Origin: Bursaphelenchus xylophilus
Lineage: Eukaryota; Nematoda; Chromadorea; Rhabditida; Aphelenchoididae
NCBI GenBank assembly: GCA_904066235.2
Contig: CAJFCV020000006.1
Coordinates: forward strand, 744,001 to 808,000
DNA: 64,000 nucleotides
Reading direction: 5' to 3'
Shown here: piece by piece, positions 47,156-57,927 of the stretch
Position numbering within the stretch: position 1 is the stretch's first letter
Layout: each line of letters starts with the position of its first letter
Notes under the pieces: generated by a model
The model's input: the letters and a program-made list of their open reading frames with translations, nothing else
The model's database searches: none
Told to the model about the DNA's origin: nothing
Made by a program: the position numbers and the translations under genes

Positions 47156-49350
47156 ATGAACGTCTACCTCTTCAAGCCGGACGAGTTCAACCGGCTCTAC
47201 AACTGCAGTCTGTACGATACGGAGATATTTCCGCGAGAAGAGCGTCGTCTGCGAGTGATTGGGATAATGTGTTTGTTCTCCGGGATCTTCTCAATTGTTC
47301 TCTATTTTTTCTGCATCTTCGCTATGTTGCAAAGACAACTGATCAAGTTGCCAACGTACAAGTTGATGTTGTTCATGGCCTTCTTTCATCTTTATGGATG
47401 CACTTTGGGAGGGCCTTTTATGGCGTACTTGTTCTATGAAGGGCCGGTTTACTGTGAGAGCCCGAACTTCATCTATTTGGTGGGGTCGTATGGCACTGGT
47501 AAGTGCGGAAATATCAGTCTGTCGGGAAAATAATGAACACAATTTTGCTGCGTCGATCGTGTCGCTGAAGTGAAAAGAACTGCTTTTGCCGCGACGTAAT
47601 TCATTTTATCGGCGGCGATGCGATTTTCGATGCTACAGAGAGCTCATTATTTTCCCGACAGACTAAAAAAACTCCTCACTGGGAAGTGCTCAGAATTTAA
47701 AGGAACGTGGTCGAAATTTAGAATGTTTTTTCCATGAGACATACAACATTCTTAGCTCGCGTTTTTTCAGAAGCAACCGATGTTTTTAGGCCGAAAGTTG
47801 GCCAAAAAAGATGCATTTTTTATGATGCAACATTTTTTTAATGTTTACCGTAGAAGGTATTATTTACACTAAAAATTATTTTTTTTCCTACCGATAGTGG
47901 CAAAGATACGGCAAAAAAATGTTGTTTTCTCTGACCTCTCTTCTTTTTTTTATGACCTCTCGTCAACAAGGATTGTTGATTATCTCGGACAACACTGCAA
48001 AGCTCGAGCTAAAAATTTTCAGGATTTGATATGTGGTCCATGCCCGAAGTGTGTGCAGGATTTCAAATAAAAATCCTTTTTAACATTTTTACTTCAGCGA
48101 CCTGGATCGGAGGCACGATTACCAGCACAATCTTGAGTTTCAACCGCTGCTGCGAGATGTACGACCACATCCTTGCCTACTGGCTTTTCGCCGGCTACCG
48201 TGTCTTCATCTGGATGGCCTTCCCGTTCACCTTGTTCTTATATGGCCTTATCTTCAACCTCCCGCTTTTGTTCAGCGGAATCGGAAAGTCTTGGTATTTC
48301 AACCCGCATTACAAGTATATCGACGACGTGGATGGTGTGTATGTCAACCGGCTACACACCTTGAACAATACTGTTACTGTTGCAACACAATTTGTGTTAA
48401 GTTTCACGTTTGCGATCCTGTATTTTGGGCGGATCAAAAGTCGCAAGACCAAGATGACAAGGACCGATAAATTGGTGAGTAGTCGTCTTTGCAGATGTCG
48501 GATTTTCTTGAAATAGCACATGGAATCTGCATGGCATACGATAGAAATAGGACAAGTTTTAGCTCAGAGTACCCGAGGGAGATAATTAATTCTGGAAACA
48601 AATTTTTTGCAGGAAATTTCATCATAGTAAAAAAAATTTAAAATTCGGGAATTTAAAAACTTTTATCCAGCTGAAACGTGGCCAAATTAAAATTTTCGAA
48701 AGCTTGTTTGTTTTTTTTTTTTTTTGGCAAACATCACCGTGATTCTTTGAGAAGAAAGACACATTTATTTCTCTGCCTACGCTCCTCTTTTTCTATGATC
48801 TCTCGTCAACAAAGGTTGTTGAATATCTTGGGTATGCGTGCAAAACATAAACTAAAACTAGAAAAACTGAGTCTTTAGCTACATGCAGGTGTTGTGTTTG
48901 TATCAAGTAACGAAAACGGAATCTTAAAAATTGCTTGAAATTCGGATTTTTTTTTAGATTTTTCTAAACTTTTTTGTTCTTTTTTGTTATTATCCACTCT
49001 AAAAGACAATAAAACTTTCAGATGTGCCTTCAAGTCTTCATTATCGGCCTCTTCGAGCTCTCCGCCGGCCTCATTTTTCTTGTCCAACAACACTACGAGC
49101 TGGGATTTGTGTTGAGTTTGTGCGCTGGAATGACTTACTTTGGGTCTCAAGGTAAAATATTATATCTCAAAAAAGAACGTTTTTTATAAAAAATTCAGTG
49201 ATAACCCCGGTAAATTTAGCGTGTGCACCATATATTTATCTAATTTTCAATCGAACAATGAGGAATATAATCGTTAAGCAATTTGCGCCGTGTTCGAAGT
49301 TGAGGATAAACGTTAGTTCCAGCGACGAACCGGGCAGTGGAAATCATTAA
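47156..49350 (+). CDS. Srt-class serpentine chemoreceptor 4
   Basis: The four exons, 47156-47498, 48098-48474, 49022-49151 and 49220-49350, give 326 residues. The ATG at 47156 is used because it aligns with the start of the other three Srt genes; the open frame continues a little upstream. Landmarks are FNRLYNCSLYDTEIFPREER, an extracellular VYCE, NRCCEMYDHILAYWLF, SWYFNPHYKYIDDVDG, HTLNNTVTVATQFVLSFTFA, MCLQVFIIGLFELSAGLIFL and APYIYLIFNRTMRN. The cytoplasmic tail is short and rich in Ser/Asp. AATAAA follows near 49394. Exons 1 and 2 are close to those of gene 3, but exon 3 is more diverged, so the pair arose by duplication followed by uneven divergence. It is the last and downstream-most gene of the cluster. 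Confidence 0.93.
47514..47664. mobile_element. M hairpin element, subtype a
   Basis: It starts 15 bp after the donor of exon 1 of Srt gene 4, inside intron 1. TCAGTCTGTCGGGAAAATAA follows TA, and the right end is TTATTTTCCCGACAGACT. Confidence 0.9.
47676..48067 (+). mobile_element. H-family remnant in intron 1 of Srt gene 4
   Basis: It is nearly full length but diverged. CTGGGAAGTGCTCAGAATTT is at the left, AGAAGCAACCGATGTTTTTA is inside, and CCATGCCCGAAGTGTGTGCA is at the right. Its right part is the homolog of 43560-43705 in Srt gene 3. Confidence 0.75.
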
Positions 49351-50305
49351 ATTTCATAAATTTTTTGCTTGAAATATCTCAAAAAAGAGCTTCAATAAAC
49401 ATTTCTGACAAATCTCTATATGTACAATTTGTGCAATTCTTCAATCATCGTATAAAATGTCCCTCGCAGACTGCAGGGGAGCAGTTGGGCGCAAGCTGCC
49501 GCAAATTTTTGCGGTTATTTCGAGGATAAATACAGTAAATGGTGTGTGTAAAGATGAGAGGAAAAGTTTGAGATTATTTATAAATTCATAAATAAAGGAA
49601 ATTTGTATAAATTTTTAAATTATTCAAATTTTATTTGCATAAACAACAATAAAGTTCTTGACCATCATTCCACGGGGGTTTGCGATATCCGTGTCATCAC
49701 AGAGCTGCTGACACTCACACTAAACGGGCTAACTCCGGAGATCCTCGTGACTTGGGAGTTCTGGAAAACATCTATTACAATATTAGGCAAAATATTTATT
49801 ATAAAAAGAAACAATCGATTTTTGGGTCGAGGACATATATGCACTTCTCGACCAGAAACTCCGACTTTTAATTATCTTTCCTTTGTTTGTGAAAAAAAAA
49901 TTAACATGTTTTTCCGGCAAAAAAAAGTTATAAGTACATATCAGTCTGTCGGAAAAATAATGTGGATTTGTCGCGATAGAACTTTGCCGCAGTCTCGCGC
50001 CGCTTTGCGACACTAGCCCACCGTGGCTAGTGTCGCAAACCGATGATATGACATCCCAACGACTGCACATTATTTTCCCGACAAACTGGTATTATTTTTC
50101 CACCTGGGTTTTGCAAACTCTTATATGAAAACTGAGTCATCATATTGGCAATTAGCGCCTGAGGTAGCCAAAAACTTGAGAAAATACGGGCTATCTTTGA
50201 GAAATCGCCAATTTCGGAGTCACTAGGTTACAATATACATATAATACTAAATATAATATGTACTTGTGATTTTCTAGCCCACAGAAGTGTCCATTACTCA
50301 TTTTT
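49351..50305. other. Intergenic region between convergent Srt 4 and Srsx genes
   Basis: Apart from the M element at 49941-50089, there is no recognised feature. GGAAAACATCTATTACAATA (49762) resembles GGAAAACATCTGTATAATAT (35910), a possible shared repeat. Confidence 0.4.
49941..50089. mobile_element. M hairpin element, subtype b
   Basis: TCAGTCTGTCGGAAAAATAA and GTGGATTTGTCGCGATAG at the left. The right is CGACTGCACATTATTTTCCC and GACAAACTGG. TA lies on both sides. Confidence 0.8.
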
Positions 50306-52355
50306 TCAATTTTTTCCTCCGAAACTACGGTAATAGCTCACCTGCGGACCAAACATTGTCTCCTGGCCCCGAAGGAAAAAGTTTTCACTGAGACCCAACT
50401 GTTGGGCGAAGGCCCGACGGTACTCACTACTCCGCCAAAAGTAGATGTAATAATTCAGAGAGTAGCTGAGAAGGCCTGAAAAAAAAGAAGTTTATTTTAA
50501 GCTTTACAGACCAAAGTTTATTGAGTACTCACAGTAGACAGGTGAAATGGTTTTTAAATCAGAAAAAAAATTAAAAATGAATTTAGGGTTCAGCAAACAA
50601 AAAGGTCAAAAAGAGATCAGTGACACTTTTATTATAGACTTTTATAATAGATACCAAATTTTGACTCATTTTTGGCCTGATGTTAGATTTTTTTCGATCC
50701 CGCCAAAAAAGACAGCGTATTTTACAATGCGAAAATGCAATTTACCTGGTATAACCGCGTAGGTTTCGGCTTCACCAACAATTTCTTCGCTGACTCCGGC
50801 GTTCCGAAAAACGATGATAATCGCCGAACTGGCGACGGACGAAATAAAAAATCCAAACACGTTGATGCTCAACGTTTTGGCGATCCTTTTCTGCTGCTCC
50901 AACTGACCTTGTTGTCCTTTTAGGGCCTTGGGAGCTAAAAATTGGATTTTTTCAGCAAAATCGAAGCTTTTGCCGCGGAAAAATGCGATTTTTCGGAGCT
51001 AAACAGCACTTACTTAGTTTGTAGAGCATGGCAAACGTGCAGCCGTAGCAAAAAACAGTAAGAAAACAGGCAAAAGTTGAAGTGTAATTCCAGTATTCAC
51101 TGACCACATCGGGCATCGATGTGGGTAGATTGCAAATTTCCAAATTTTTGTCCACCAACGTCGCAAATGACCAGAGCCAATAGGCCAACCCGTAAATTGC
51201 GGCTGGAATTGTCATCAATATCACGTATTTTTGGATCTTCCAGGTTCGGTATCTGGAAAAATTTGATTTTTTTCGTCGTTTGGGGACATTTGGGCCATTT
51301 GTCGGGAAAATAATGAGCCCTCTGTCGCATCGAAAATCGCATTGCCCACCGAGAAAATGAAGTTTGCCGTGGCAAAATCAAATCGCTTTTCACTTCAGCG
51401 AAGCGATTGGCGCAGTGAAATTAGGTTCATTATTTTCCCGACAGACTGATATCGAAATATGGTGTGTTCGAAAACTTACTTCACAGGCTCTTGAATGGCC
51501 AGTTGCCGATCCAAAGAGACCGCGAAAATCATGTAGACCTCCGCATTCTCGATGATGATATTGCCAGATTGCAGCCAAAAACACTTTGATTTCTTCATGC
51601 TGGCAGTATTTGTAACCACACGAATCCCCGAGATCCCTTCGAACATTAGGCAGGAAAAATCGCAGAAAGCAAGAATTGACAAAAGAATACCTAAACAAAT
51701 GCGTCTTTGTCATCATTTTTTTTGAATAGAGAAGTTGTTATAATGTCGCTAGATCATGAAGAAACATATGAAATGGCAAGAAAGGTGGTCCAAGTGCGAC
51801 GCTTAAATTTTGATAAAACTTTGGACAAACTTAGCTCGACTTTTTTTGGCTCATATGCAAAATTACCATTGAGATTTTTAGATGGAAAGTAGGCAAAAAC
51901 TTCACATTTTTTTTGCAAATTTGGGCATCAAAAGTTTCATTGTTATTTCTACCAAAGAATCAGTTTTTTCCTCGCGGAACTGCCAAAAATATGGCCAAAA
52001 GGATTTCTTCTCTCTGACCGCTCTCCGCTTTTCACAGACTCTCTCGGCTGCAAAGATTATTGAATATCCCGGCCGCGTCTGCAAAGCGCGAGCTAAAATT
52101 CCGGGGATTTGATATGTGGCCTATGTCTGACGTGTATGAAAAATTTTAGAAAAATCTGAGCTTCGCATTTCTGGCACTTTCTTTGTGAAGTAAACGTCAC
52201 GTTTTCTACAGAACTTTCGATTCAAAAAACGACTTACCGCACTTGTGCCGCAACGCTTTGCTCCGATACGTCGCAAAAATAATATTCAAATTGCCGAAGC
52301 CACCAACCACAGCGAAGAAGAAAATTGAGAACACGAGGACATCAGATGCCTCCAT
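50306..52355 (-). CDS. Srsx-type serpentine chemoreceptor
   Basis: The five exons in transcription order are 52355-52238, 51690-51480, 51252-51014, 50934-50746 and 50475-50306, giving 308 residues. The domain order fits Srsx/rhodopsin-like nematode receptors. A short N-terminus leads into segment 1 (VLVFSIFFFAVVGGFGNLNI, with the GN motif). Then come ATYRSKALRHKCGILLSILA in loop 1 and segment 2 (AFCDFSCLMFEG), a CFW before segment 3, and AVSLDRQLAIQEPVKYRTWK as the DRY-like end of segment 3. A cytoplasmic loop with QQKRIAKTLSINVFGFFISS starts segment 6, and LLSYSLNYYIYFWRSSEYRR is segment 7, with the family Y-x5-RS-x-EYRR ending. The final 11 residues assume read-through of a possible donor at 50341; the last few coordinates may be off by a base. 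It converges on Srt gene 4. Ligand unknown. Confidence 0.85.
51300..51449. mobile_element. M hairpin element, subtype a
   Basis: It lies in the intron between exons 2 and 3 of the Srsx gene. TGTCGGGAAAATAATGAGCC at the left, TTATTTTCCCGACAGACTGA at the right. Confidence 0.85.
51777..52190 (+). mobile_element. Diverged H-family element
   Basis: It fills most of the first intron of the Srsx gene. GTGGTCCAAGTGCGACGCTT, TTGAATATCCCGGCCGCGTC and AATCTGAGCTTCGCATTTCT are recognisable blocks. The terminal CAGGGG is lost on both sides. Confidence 0.65.
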
Positions 52356-53293
52356 CACATAACTTCCATGCCCATAAAACGTATAATAATTAATAAAAAG
52401 GTTTTTTCTAATGTCTTAAACCTTTTGTCTCCGCGAACAGGTGACTGAATTATGTATAGGCGTAATTCGTTTAACAGTTAATATACGCGGCACTACCGAG
52501 TTTCATTCTCCGGGGGGAATTTGAAATTGCAAATGGAGGTGAAATAGGGAGGGAATGGAATATCAGAGCGGGGAAAACAGTAAACGCGGGTCGTCGCGAT
52601 TTGGAATTGCCCATCATCGCTTTGCGATGACAAGCTGCAGCTAGAGATTTGGTGCGCGACATTCAAGGGAGACCAAGGTAGTTTTCACACCTCAAACATG
52701 TTTTACATCGTGTTAAAAACAGTGTCAAAAAACAATGCTTTGAATAGGGAAATACAAGCGCAGTGTCAAGACTTTTTGGCCCTCCTAGTAAAAACGGCAT
52801 CAACTATTATGCTTTCATAAAGTGCGTAGACTTTTCGTACACCCCAATTTAAACACGGTGCATTTCACTTCTTCACAAGTTTCGCACAGTGCATCAAAAC
52901 CGCTTTTGAATACTACAGCTTGTTAAAAAACGATCCATAAGCAACAAAAAAGCAAAATTATGCTACGAATTTCGAATTGTTTTGACTGTGCCTTTGCAGT
53001 TTTGCAATTAAATTAAGTGGGAGGCACGAATTCGGGCTTCGTGTTTGCTGACAAAAAACTGGGAGGGATAGTGTCGCCGGAAGTAAATAATAGGAAATGT
53101 GACATTGGAGAGACCAAAGATAACGAGAAAAGGGTTGAAAAACACTCCAAGAGATGCTACAAAGTTCTGAGAATTTGTCACGGCGCCGAATTCGGTCGTA
53201 CTGTAAAAAACATGATTTTTCGCAGCGTTCTTGAAAAATTCATATTATTTTTCCGACATATCCGGACAGTTTTGCCCATGTTTTTGTTTTGTA

Positions 53294-53439
53294 TCAGTCC
53301 GTCGGGAAAATAATGTGGATTTGTCGCAGAAAATTCCTTTCGTCGCAGATGATCTCTAGCTTGGCTAGATCGCAAAATTTTTTTGTTTTTTGGGTAATTC
53401 CTAGGAGCGACAAATCCACATTATTTTCCTGACAAACCG
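53294..53439. mobile_element. M hairpin element, subtype b
   Basis: TCAGTCCGTCGGGAAAATAA, then TGTGGATTTGTCGCAG. The right side is GAGCGACAAATCCACATTAT and TTTCCTGACAAACCG. Confidence 0.85.
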
Positions 53440-53504
53440 TTACGGACACAAGAGCAAAACAAGAAAACTTTAAAAAACGGTCACGTTGAAGGCTCGATTA
53501 AAAA

Positions 53505-53775
53505 GGGGAATTGTCAAAGTGCGACGCTGCTCTGCATGCCAATTCCTGAAAGTTTTGGCTTGCGACTTGCAGACGCGGCCGAGATATTCAACAAGAGCCG
53601 AGAGAGTACGCAAAACGCGGAGAGCGGTCAGAGAAAAAAACATTTTTTGGCCGTACCAGGCGGGAAATTTTTTTGTCTATTTTCGAAGAAAAATTTTGTG
53701 CGGAGAAAATGATTTTTATTTGTGTGGGAAACATCGCCCTATACGGCAGAAATAAGAGTGAAATTTTTGAAAAAA
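53505..53775 (-). mobile_element. Reverse H-family element, partial
   Basis: AAAGGGGAATTGTCAAAGTG at the outer edge. Internal GCGGAGAGCGGTCAGAGAAA and CATCGCCCTATACGGCAGAA are in reverse order. The inner end is lost. Confidence 0.65.
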
Positions 53776-54149
53776 AATGCAAAAATTTCATTTTTGGCCG
53801 AGTAAAAAAAAAATTTTTTTTTTTGTAATCTAAAGAGAAGTTAGAAACCCAAAAATGGCTTTTTATGGGTGGATATTCCTTTCCAACACTTCATTTTTCT
53901 AGGTTCAGCAGGTAACAAGAAGTTGCGAAAGGCTTTTGCAAAAGCGCCCGCCTCATTAGCCGTCCCTTCAAGTTTCGAATGATGACATAACACAAGAAAA
54001 AGCTCCGTGGCTTTGTAGCCAAATCTGCCACAACTCAACACAAACCCCACATATATAAATTTTGTATCTCAAAAAAAGATTTCGTGCTCAAAAAATTTCA
54101 TTTTCCTACAAAAAAATTAAGTTAGATTTATTGAATAAGTGTCGATAAA

Positions 54150-57100
54150 TTAATATAAACTGATACATTCGCTGACCTCGCTGGCTCTCCTGACTTTTAT
54201 CACATGAGTGTGGTCTTTGTTTTCCGCTACTGGGATCTCCAATGGCACCATTCGCTTGTAAAACACTATCCATAATGTGATCACCGAGAAGATCACCACC
54301 AATTCCAGACCCCATGCCGCTCTGGGACCCCAGTTCGAATAGAGATTACTGAAAATGGCAAAAATAATATACGAATTTAAAGTGAATGATTTGAAAAACA
54401 GTTTCTAATGAGATTTCATGGCATAGCGATTTTTGGACGAAATGTCACAAAAATTATTGGAAAATGAAATAGGGTCTGTGGGCTTCAGATTTTGGTAAAA
54501 ACTCAGCCATATTATTGAGAATATGATTTTTATAATTTTTAAAATTTTTAGATCGCATTCATAAACAACCAAGATATTTAAGCCTAAACTTGGCAAAAAT
54601 CTGAAATATTTTATGCACGTTGCAAAAATGTTTTTGTGCGTTACGCCAGATGTCCACGTACTTGGTGAAAATCTCAGTCTGTCGGGAAAATAATGAGTGC
54701 AATGTCGGTGCGCCGATCGTGTCGCTGCATTGAAAAACAATGATTTTGTCGCGACACACCTCATTTTCTTGGCTGCGATGCGATTTTCAATGCGACAGAG
54801 TGCTCGTTATTTTCCCGACAGACTGACGCCAATAGCATTCAAAATCCCTCACCTAATCACGATCGGGCCCATCAACCGCGACAACGATCCCGACGCCTGA
54901 TAAATGGACTGTTGATTGGTCTGTTTCCTTGGCCCCAAAATCCGCGAAAACAGCGCGGACACGTGCACGTTCAGCGTCGAGAACGCGAACGCCAACACGC
55001 CGGAGAAGCAGAACATGAACAGCCAGAAGTTGACGGGCTGCACCTCGTCGCACCAAGACATCAGGTCGCGCGGACACCCCACCGGCTCCTCGGCGACGGT
55101 CCCATTCCTGTACAACTCGTAATCCTCGTTGGAATACGTCTTGATGTGGTCGTTGCTGAAGGGGTAGGAGAAGGTGCCGACGTGGAATAGCACGTAGGCT
55201 GCGAGCGCGGTGAACACGCCTACGCGGTGGTTTGGACTGAAAGGAATTTGGGTTAGATTATAGGCCCATCGAAGGCGTCTAGGAGGTCTTGATCACCAAT
55301 CGAGACCTCTCTGGCAAAGGTTGAAAAACATGGCAATTTGTTGCGAATTTTGGCATAAAAATTTTAAGCTATATATTTCTACTGTAGAGGGAAATATTTC
55401 CACAAAATTTTTTTTTCCGCGCTGTGACTCATGCTCAAGGCGCGTGCAAAGTTTGAGAAAAATCCGAGCATCAGTCTTGATCACTCCTATATAAATTTGA
55501 GGTCTTCTGATGTACAGTGTGGGACCTGATCCAGTGGCAAAAAACGTACCATTTTGCATCCGGGAAGTATCAAAAAAATGCAGCAAAATACTTCCCTCTC
55601 CAAGTGAAAAAACACCGATTTCAAAAGCGCGCCCGGTCTTTTTGTGAGCGAGAGGGCGCGACCTTCAAAACGGAGCTCTTTTTTTAGTTGGAGAGGGAGA
55701 CATTTTGCCACATTTTTGATACCTCCCGGATACAAAATGGCACATTTTTCACCATTGAATCAGGCCCTCAATGTACGAGGGAAAGAATCCTTGTGAGTTG
55801 TACGTCACATTACATTAAATTTTGTATTTTTTGAAAAAGATTTGACTACGAAAGCTTTTTTAAAAAGGAATTGCAACATGACGAATACTACAACATGGCG
55901 AATACTACAAAACATATTCAAGGAAGTGAATCTTTGTGCACTTTGTCTATACATTGTTCCATCATATAAGATGTAAGATTTTTTAGCCTTTGAATCCTCG
56001 CTTTAACTCACCTTTGTTTGAAGACAATATAGAACAAATAGTTGGTGAAAGCGACCAATCCAACGATGCCATGTGCAAGAGACATGGTCCTAACGGTTTC
56101 CGGTCGACTCATCGCAAACATAGCCATGAAAAATGGGGCTCCAAGTCTAGAATGAAAGAATTTACCGCGTATTTTACCTCTCAAGTCACCTACGTCTCCA
56201 AATTCGTGAATACGAACAGCTGCATGGCCCGGGAAATGTGACAAACCGCCACCGCCACTCTGTCGTAAGGCGGAATCTCCACCGCATTCCCATCTTCATC
56301 GCTCGTCTGCGACTTCATTGCGCTGTAATTCTCGTCGAAAAAGAGAATCACAGAAACAATACAGAGAATGTTGATGATGGCCGAAGCAAAGGCCGGAGTT
56401 GTGTACATACTGAGATGTAGGTTGCCGAATAAGTGAACTCCCGGATAGCCGATGGGAATGAAACAGAGTTGGAACACTGAAAAGTGTCTTAAAATGTGGT
56501 AGCTTCTTATTTCTGGGGTATTATACTATGTAAGTTGTTGAGGAATTTTCAGATTTTTGGCGAAATGTCACAACACATAGTAGATAAATTTCGATTAAAA
56601 GATGCCATTGAAGAGTAGAAATTTTTGTGAAATACGAAAATTCTTTTTTTTGATCAGTTTTTTTTTATTTTTGACCGATTTTTGAGTTTTAGACGAAATG
56701 TCAAAAAAACTGTTGGGTAAATTGTTATGACAAAAATATGACAAAACATAGGCAAAATGGAAAAAAGTGTTGGTTTACAAGGCGCGGTTACTTTCGACAA
56801 CTTTTTACTGCAATATCCAACCATTTTTCAGATTTTCGACGAAATGTAACAAAAATTATTGATTTTTTTAAACCCTCGAAAATCTAAAAAAATTGAAGAA
56901 TAGTTAACACAGGCAACATACACGGTCCTATGCTTAATCCAAGCGCCAAACCACCAGTGCAAACAGCAATCGCCCGAGCTCTGTCCTTCTCCAGACTGGC
57001 CGTGGAAACATAGCTTTGAACAAGCCCCATGCTGGCTGAAAACAAGGGAATAAATAATGCAGCTTTTCTAAAAGTCTTGATCTTGATTGGCCTCAAGTTT

Positions 57101-57927
57101 CATGAAAATTTATGGTAAAATTTATTCGTTTTGAGAAACAAAATAAAAATCCAAAAAACTGATGAAAATCATAATTTTTTGGCCGAAAATCGGTAAAAAG
57201 TTTACAAGAAACAATTGAAAACTCTTGTCAAAATCATCTTTGAGAAGGTACGTTGCAATAATGAACCCAAAAAGCGCAAATTATATCGATAAAAAATCAT
57301 TTTGCACTATATTTTTGATGATTTTTTGCCTTTTTTCCAAAGGCATATGCTTTAAAATGGATGACATTTTTTTCTAAAAAAATCTAAAAATCAAAAAAAT
57401 ATTTTTTCTGCTATTAAGTACATTATACGGGGACTTCATCCCACTGCCACTCACACTCTCCAATCCCCACAAAAAGCCGTCCAAACAGCAGGGCGTAGCG
57501 TTGATTTGAGGGCAGCAATGGTGCCGAGAAATACACCAAGTTCCCCAACAACATAAAGCACTGGCAAACGAGGATCGGCAACATTATACTGCCGCGTTTC
57601 GTGCTCCACAGCCCATACAACGGGCCGGCGATCATTTGGCCAAATGAGAATGAGGCCACAACTAGGCCAAAAAAGGTTTCGGTGGACCGAGGGTCCAACT
57701 AAAATATGGTCGAAAAATTGAAAAGTTGATAAAAAAGTTGGTAAAACCTGATTTTAAAACTGAGAAAAATGTCCTACCAGTTGCATATAAGGCCACATGG
57801 AGCTGAAAAATAGAGAAAATTGGACTGCTTGGAAGAAAAGAACCGTCGTTGTGATGCAAATTGAGAGCCATGGTGTTCGAATGACGTCATCGTGTTTGCC
57901 GAGTTTGTTCAAAGCCTTGGAAAACAT
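54150..57927 (-). CDS. CLN7/MFSD8-like major facilitator, complete gene
   Basis: The seven exons in transcription order are 57927-57778, 57698-57455, 57035-56922, 56476-56194, 56146-56012, 55236-54853 and 54348-54150. They give 502 residues, close to the usual length of about 520. CLN7/MFSD8 is a lysosomal major facilitator, reported as a chloride channel or carrier, whose loss causes a human neuronal ceroid lipofuscinosis. Seen here are MWPYMQLLDPRSTETFFGL at the end of helix 1, GPLYGLWSTKRGS as the helix 2-3 loop, LGLSIGPLFQLCF in helix 5 and HLSMYTTPAFASA. FVFTNLETLGAPFF is in helix 7, and SALFSRILGPRKQ comes before helix 11. The last helix runs to FYKRMVPLEIP. The start ATG sits one base after TTTTGCAG, suggesting spliced-leader trans-splicing. 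The helix 6-7 exon uses the inner donor GAC-GTAGGT, since the next one would put a stop in frame. Introns hold one M and one R element. Confidence 0.9.
54673..54826. mobile_element. M hairpin element, subtype a
   Basis: It is in the last intron of the CLN7-like gene. TCAGTCTGTCGGGAAAATAA and TTATTTTCCCGACAGACTGA (right end), with the CGATGCGATTTTCAATGCGA arm on the right, so its orientation is reversed relative to the copy at 8824. Confidence 0.9.
55515..55773. mobile_element. R-family long-hairpin element
   Basis: CAGTGTGGGACCTGATCCAG after TA (55513-55514), right end TTGAATCAGGCCCTCAATG before TA. It is in the intron between the sixth and fifth coding exons (by genome order) of the CLN7-like gene. 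Confidence 0.8.

Larger units (their letters stand above)
52356..54149. other. Intergenic region between Srsx and CLN7-like genes
   Basis: It contains a degraded M subtype c (about 52560-52672), a lone X-family end (52765-52795), GCACAGTGC-type words (52865-52905), and the two elements listed next. No gene is supported, including the 98-codon forward ORF at 53017, which ends in an M element. Confidence 0.45.

Noticed and set aside
53017..53313. 98-codon forward ORF
   Set aside because: It starts in anonymous intergenic sequence and terminates in an M element left end; no domain.
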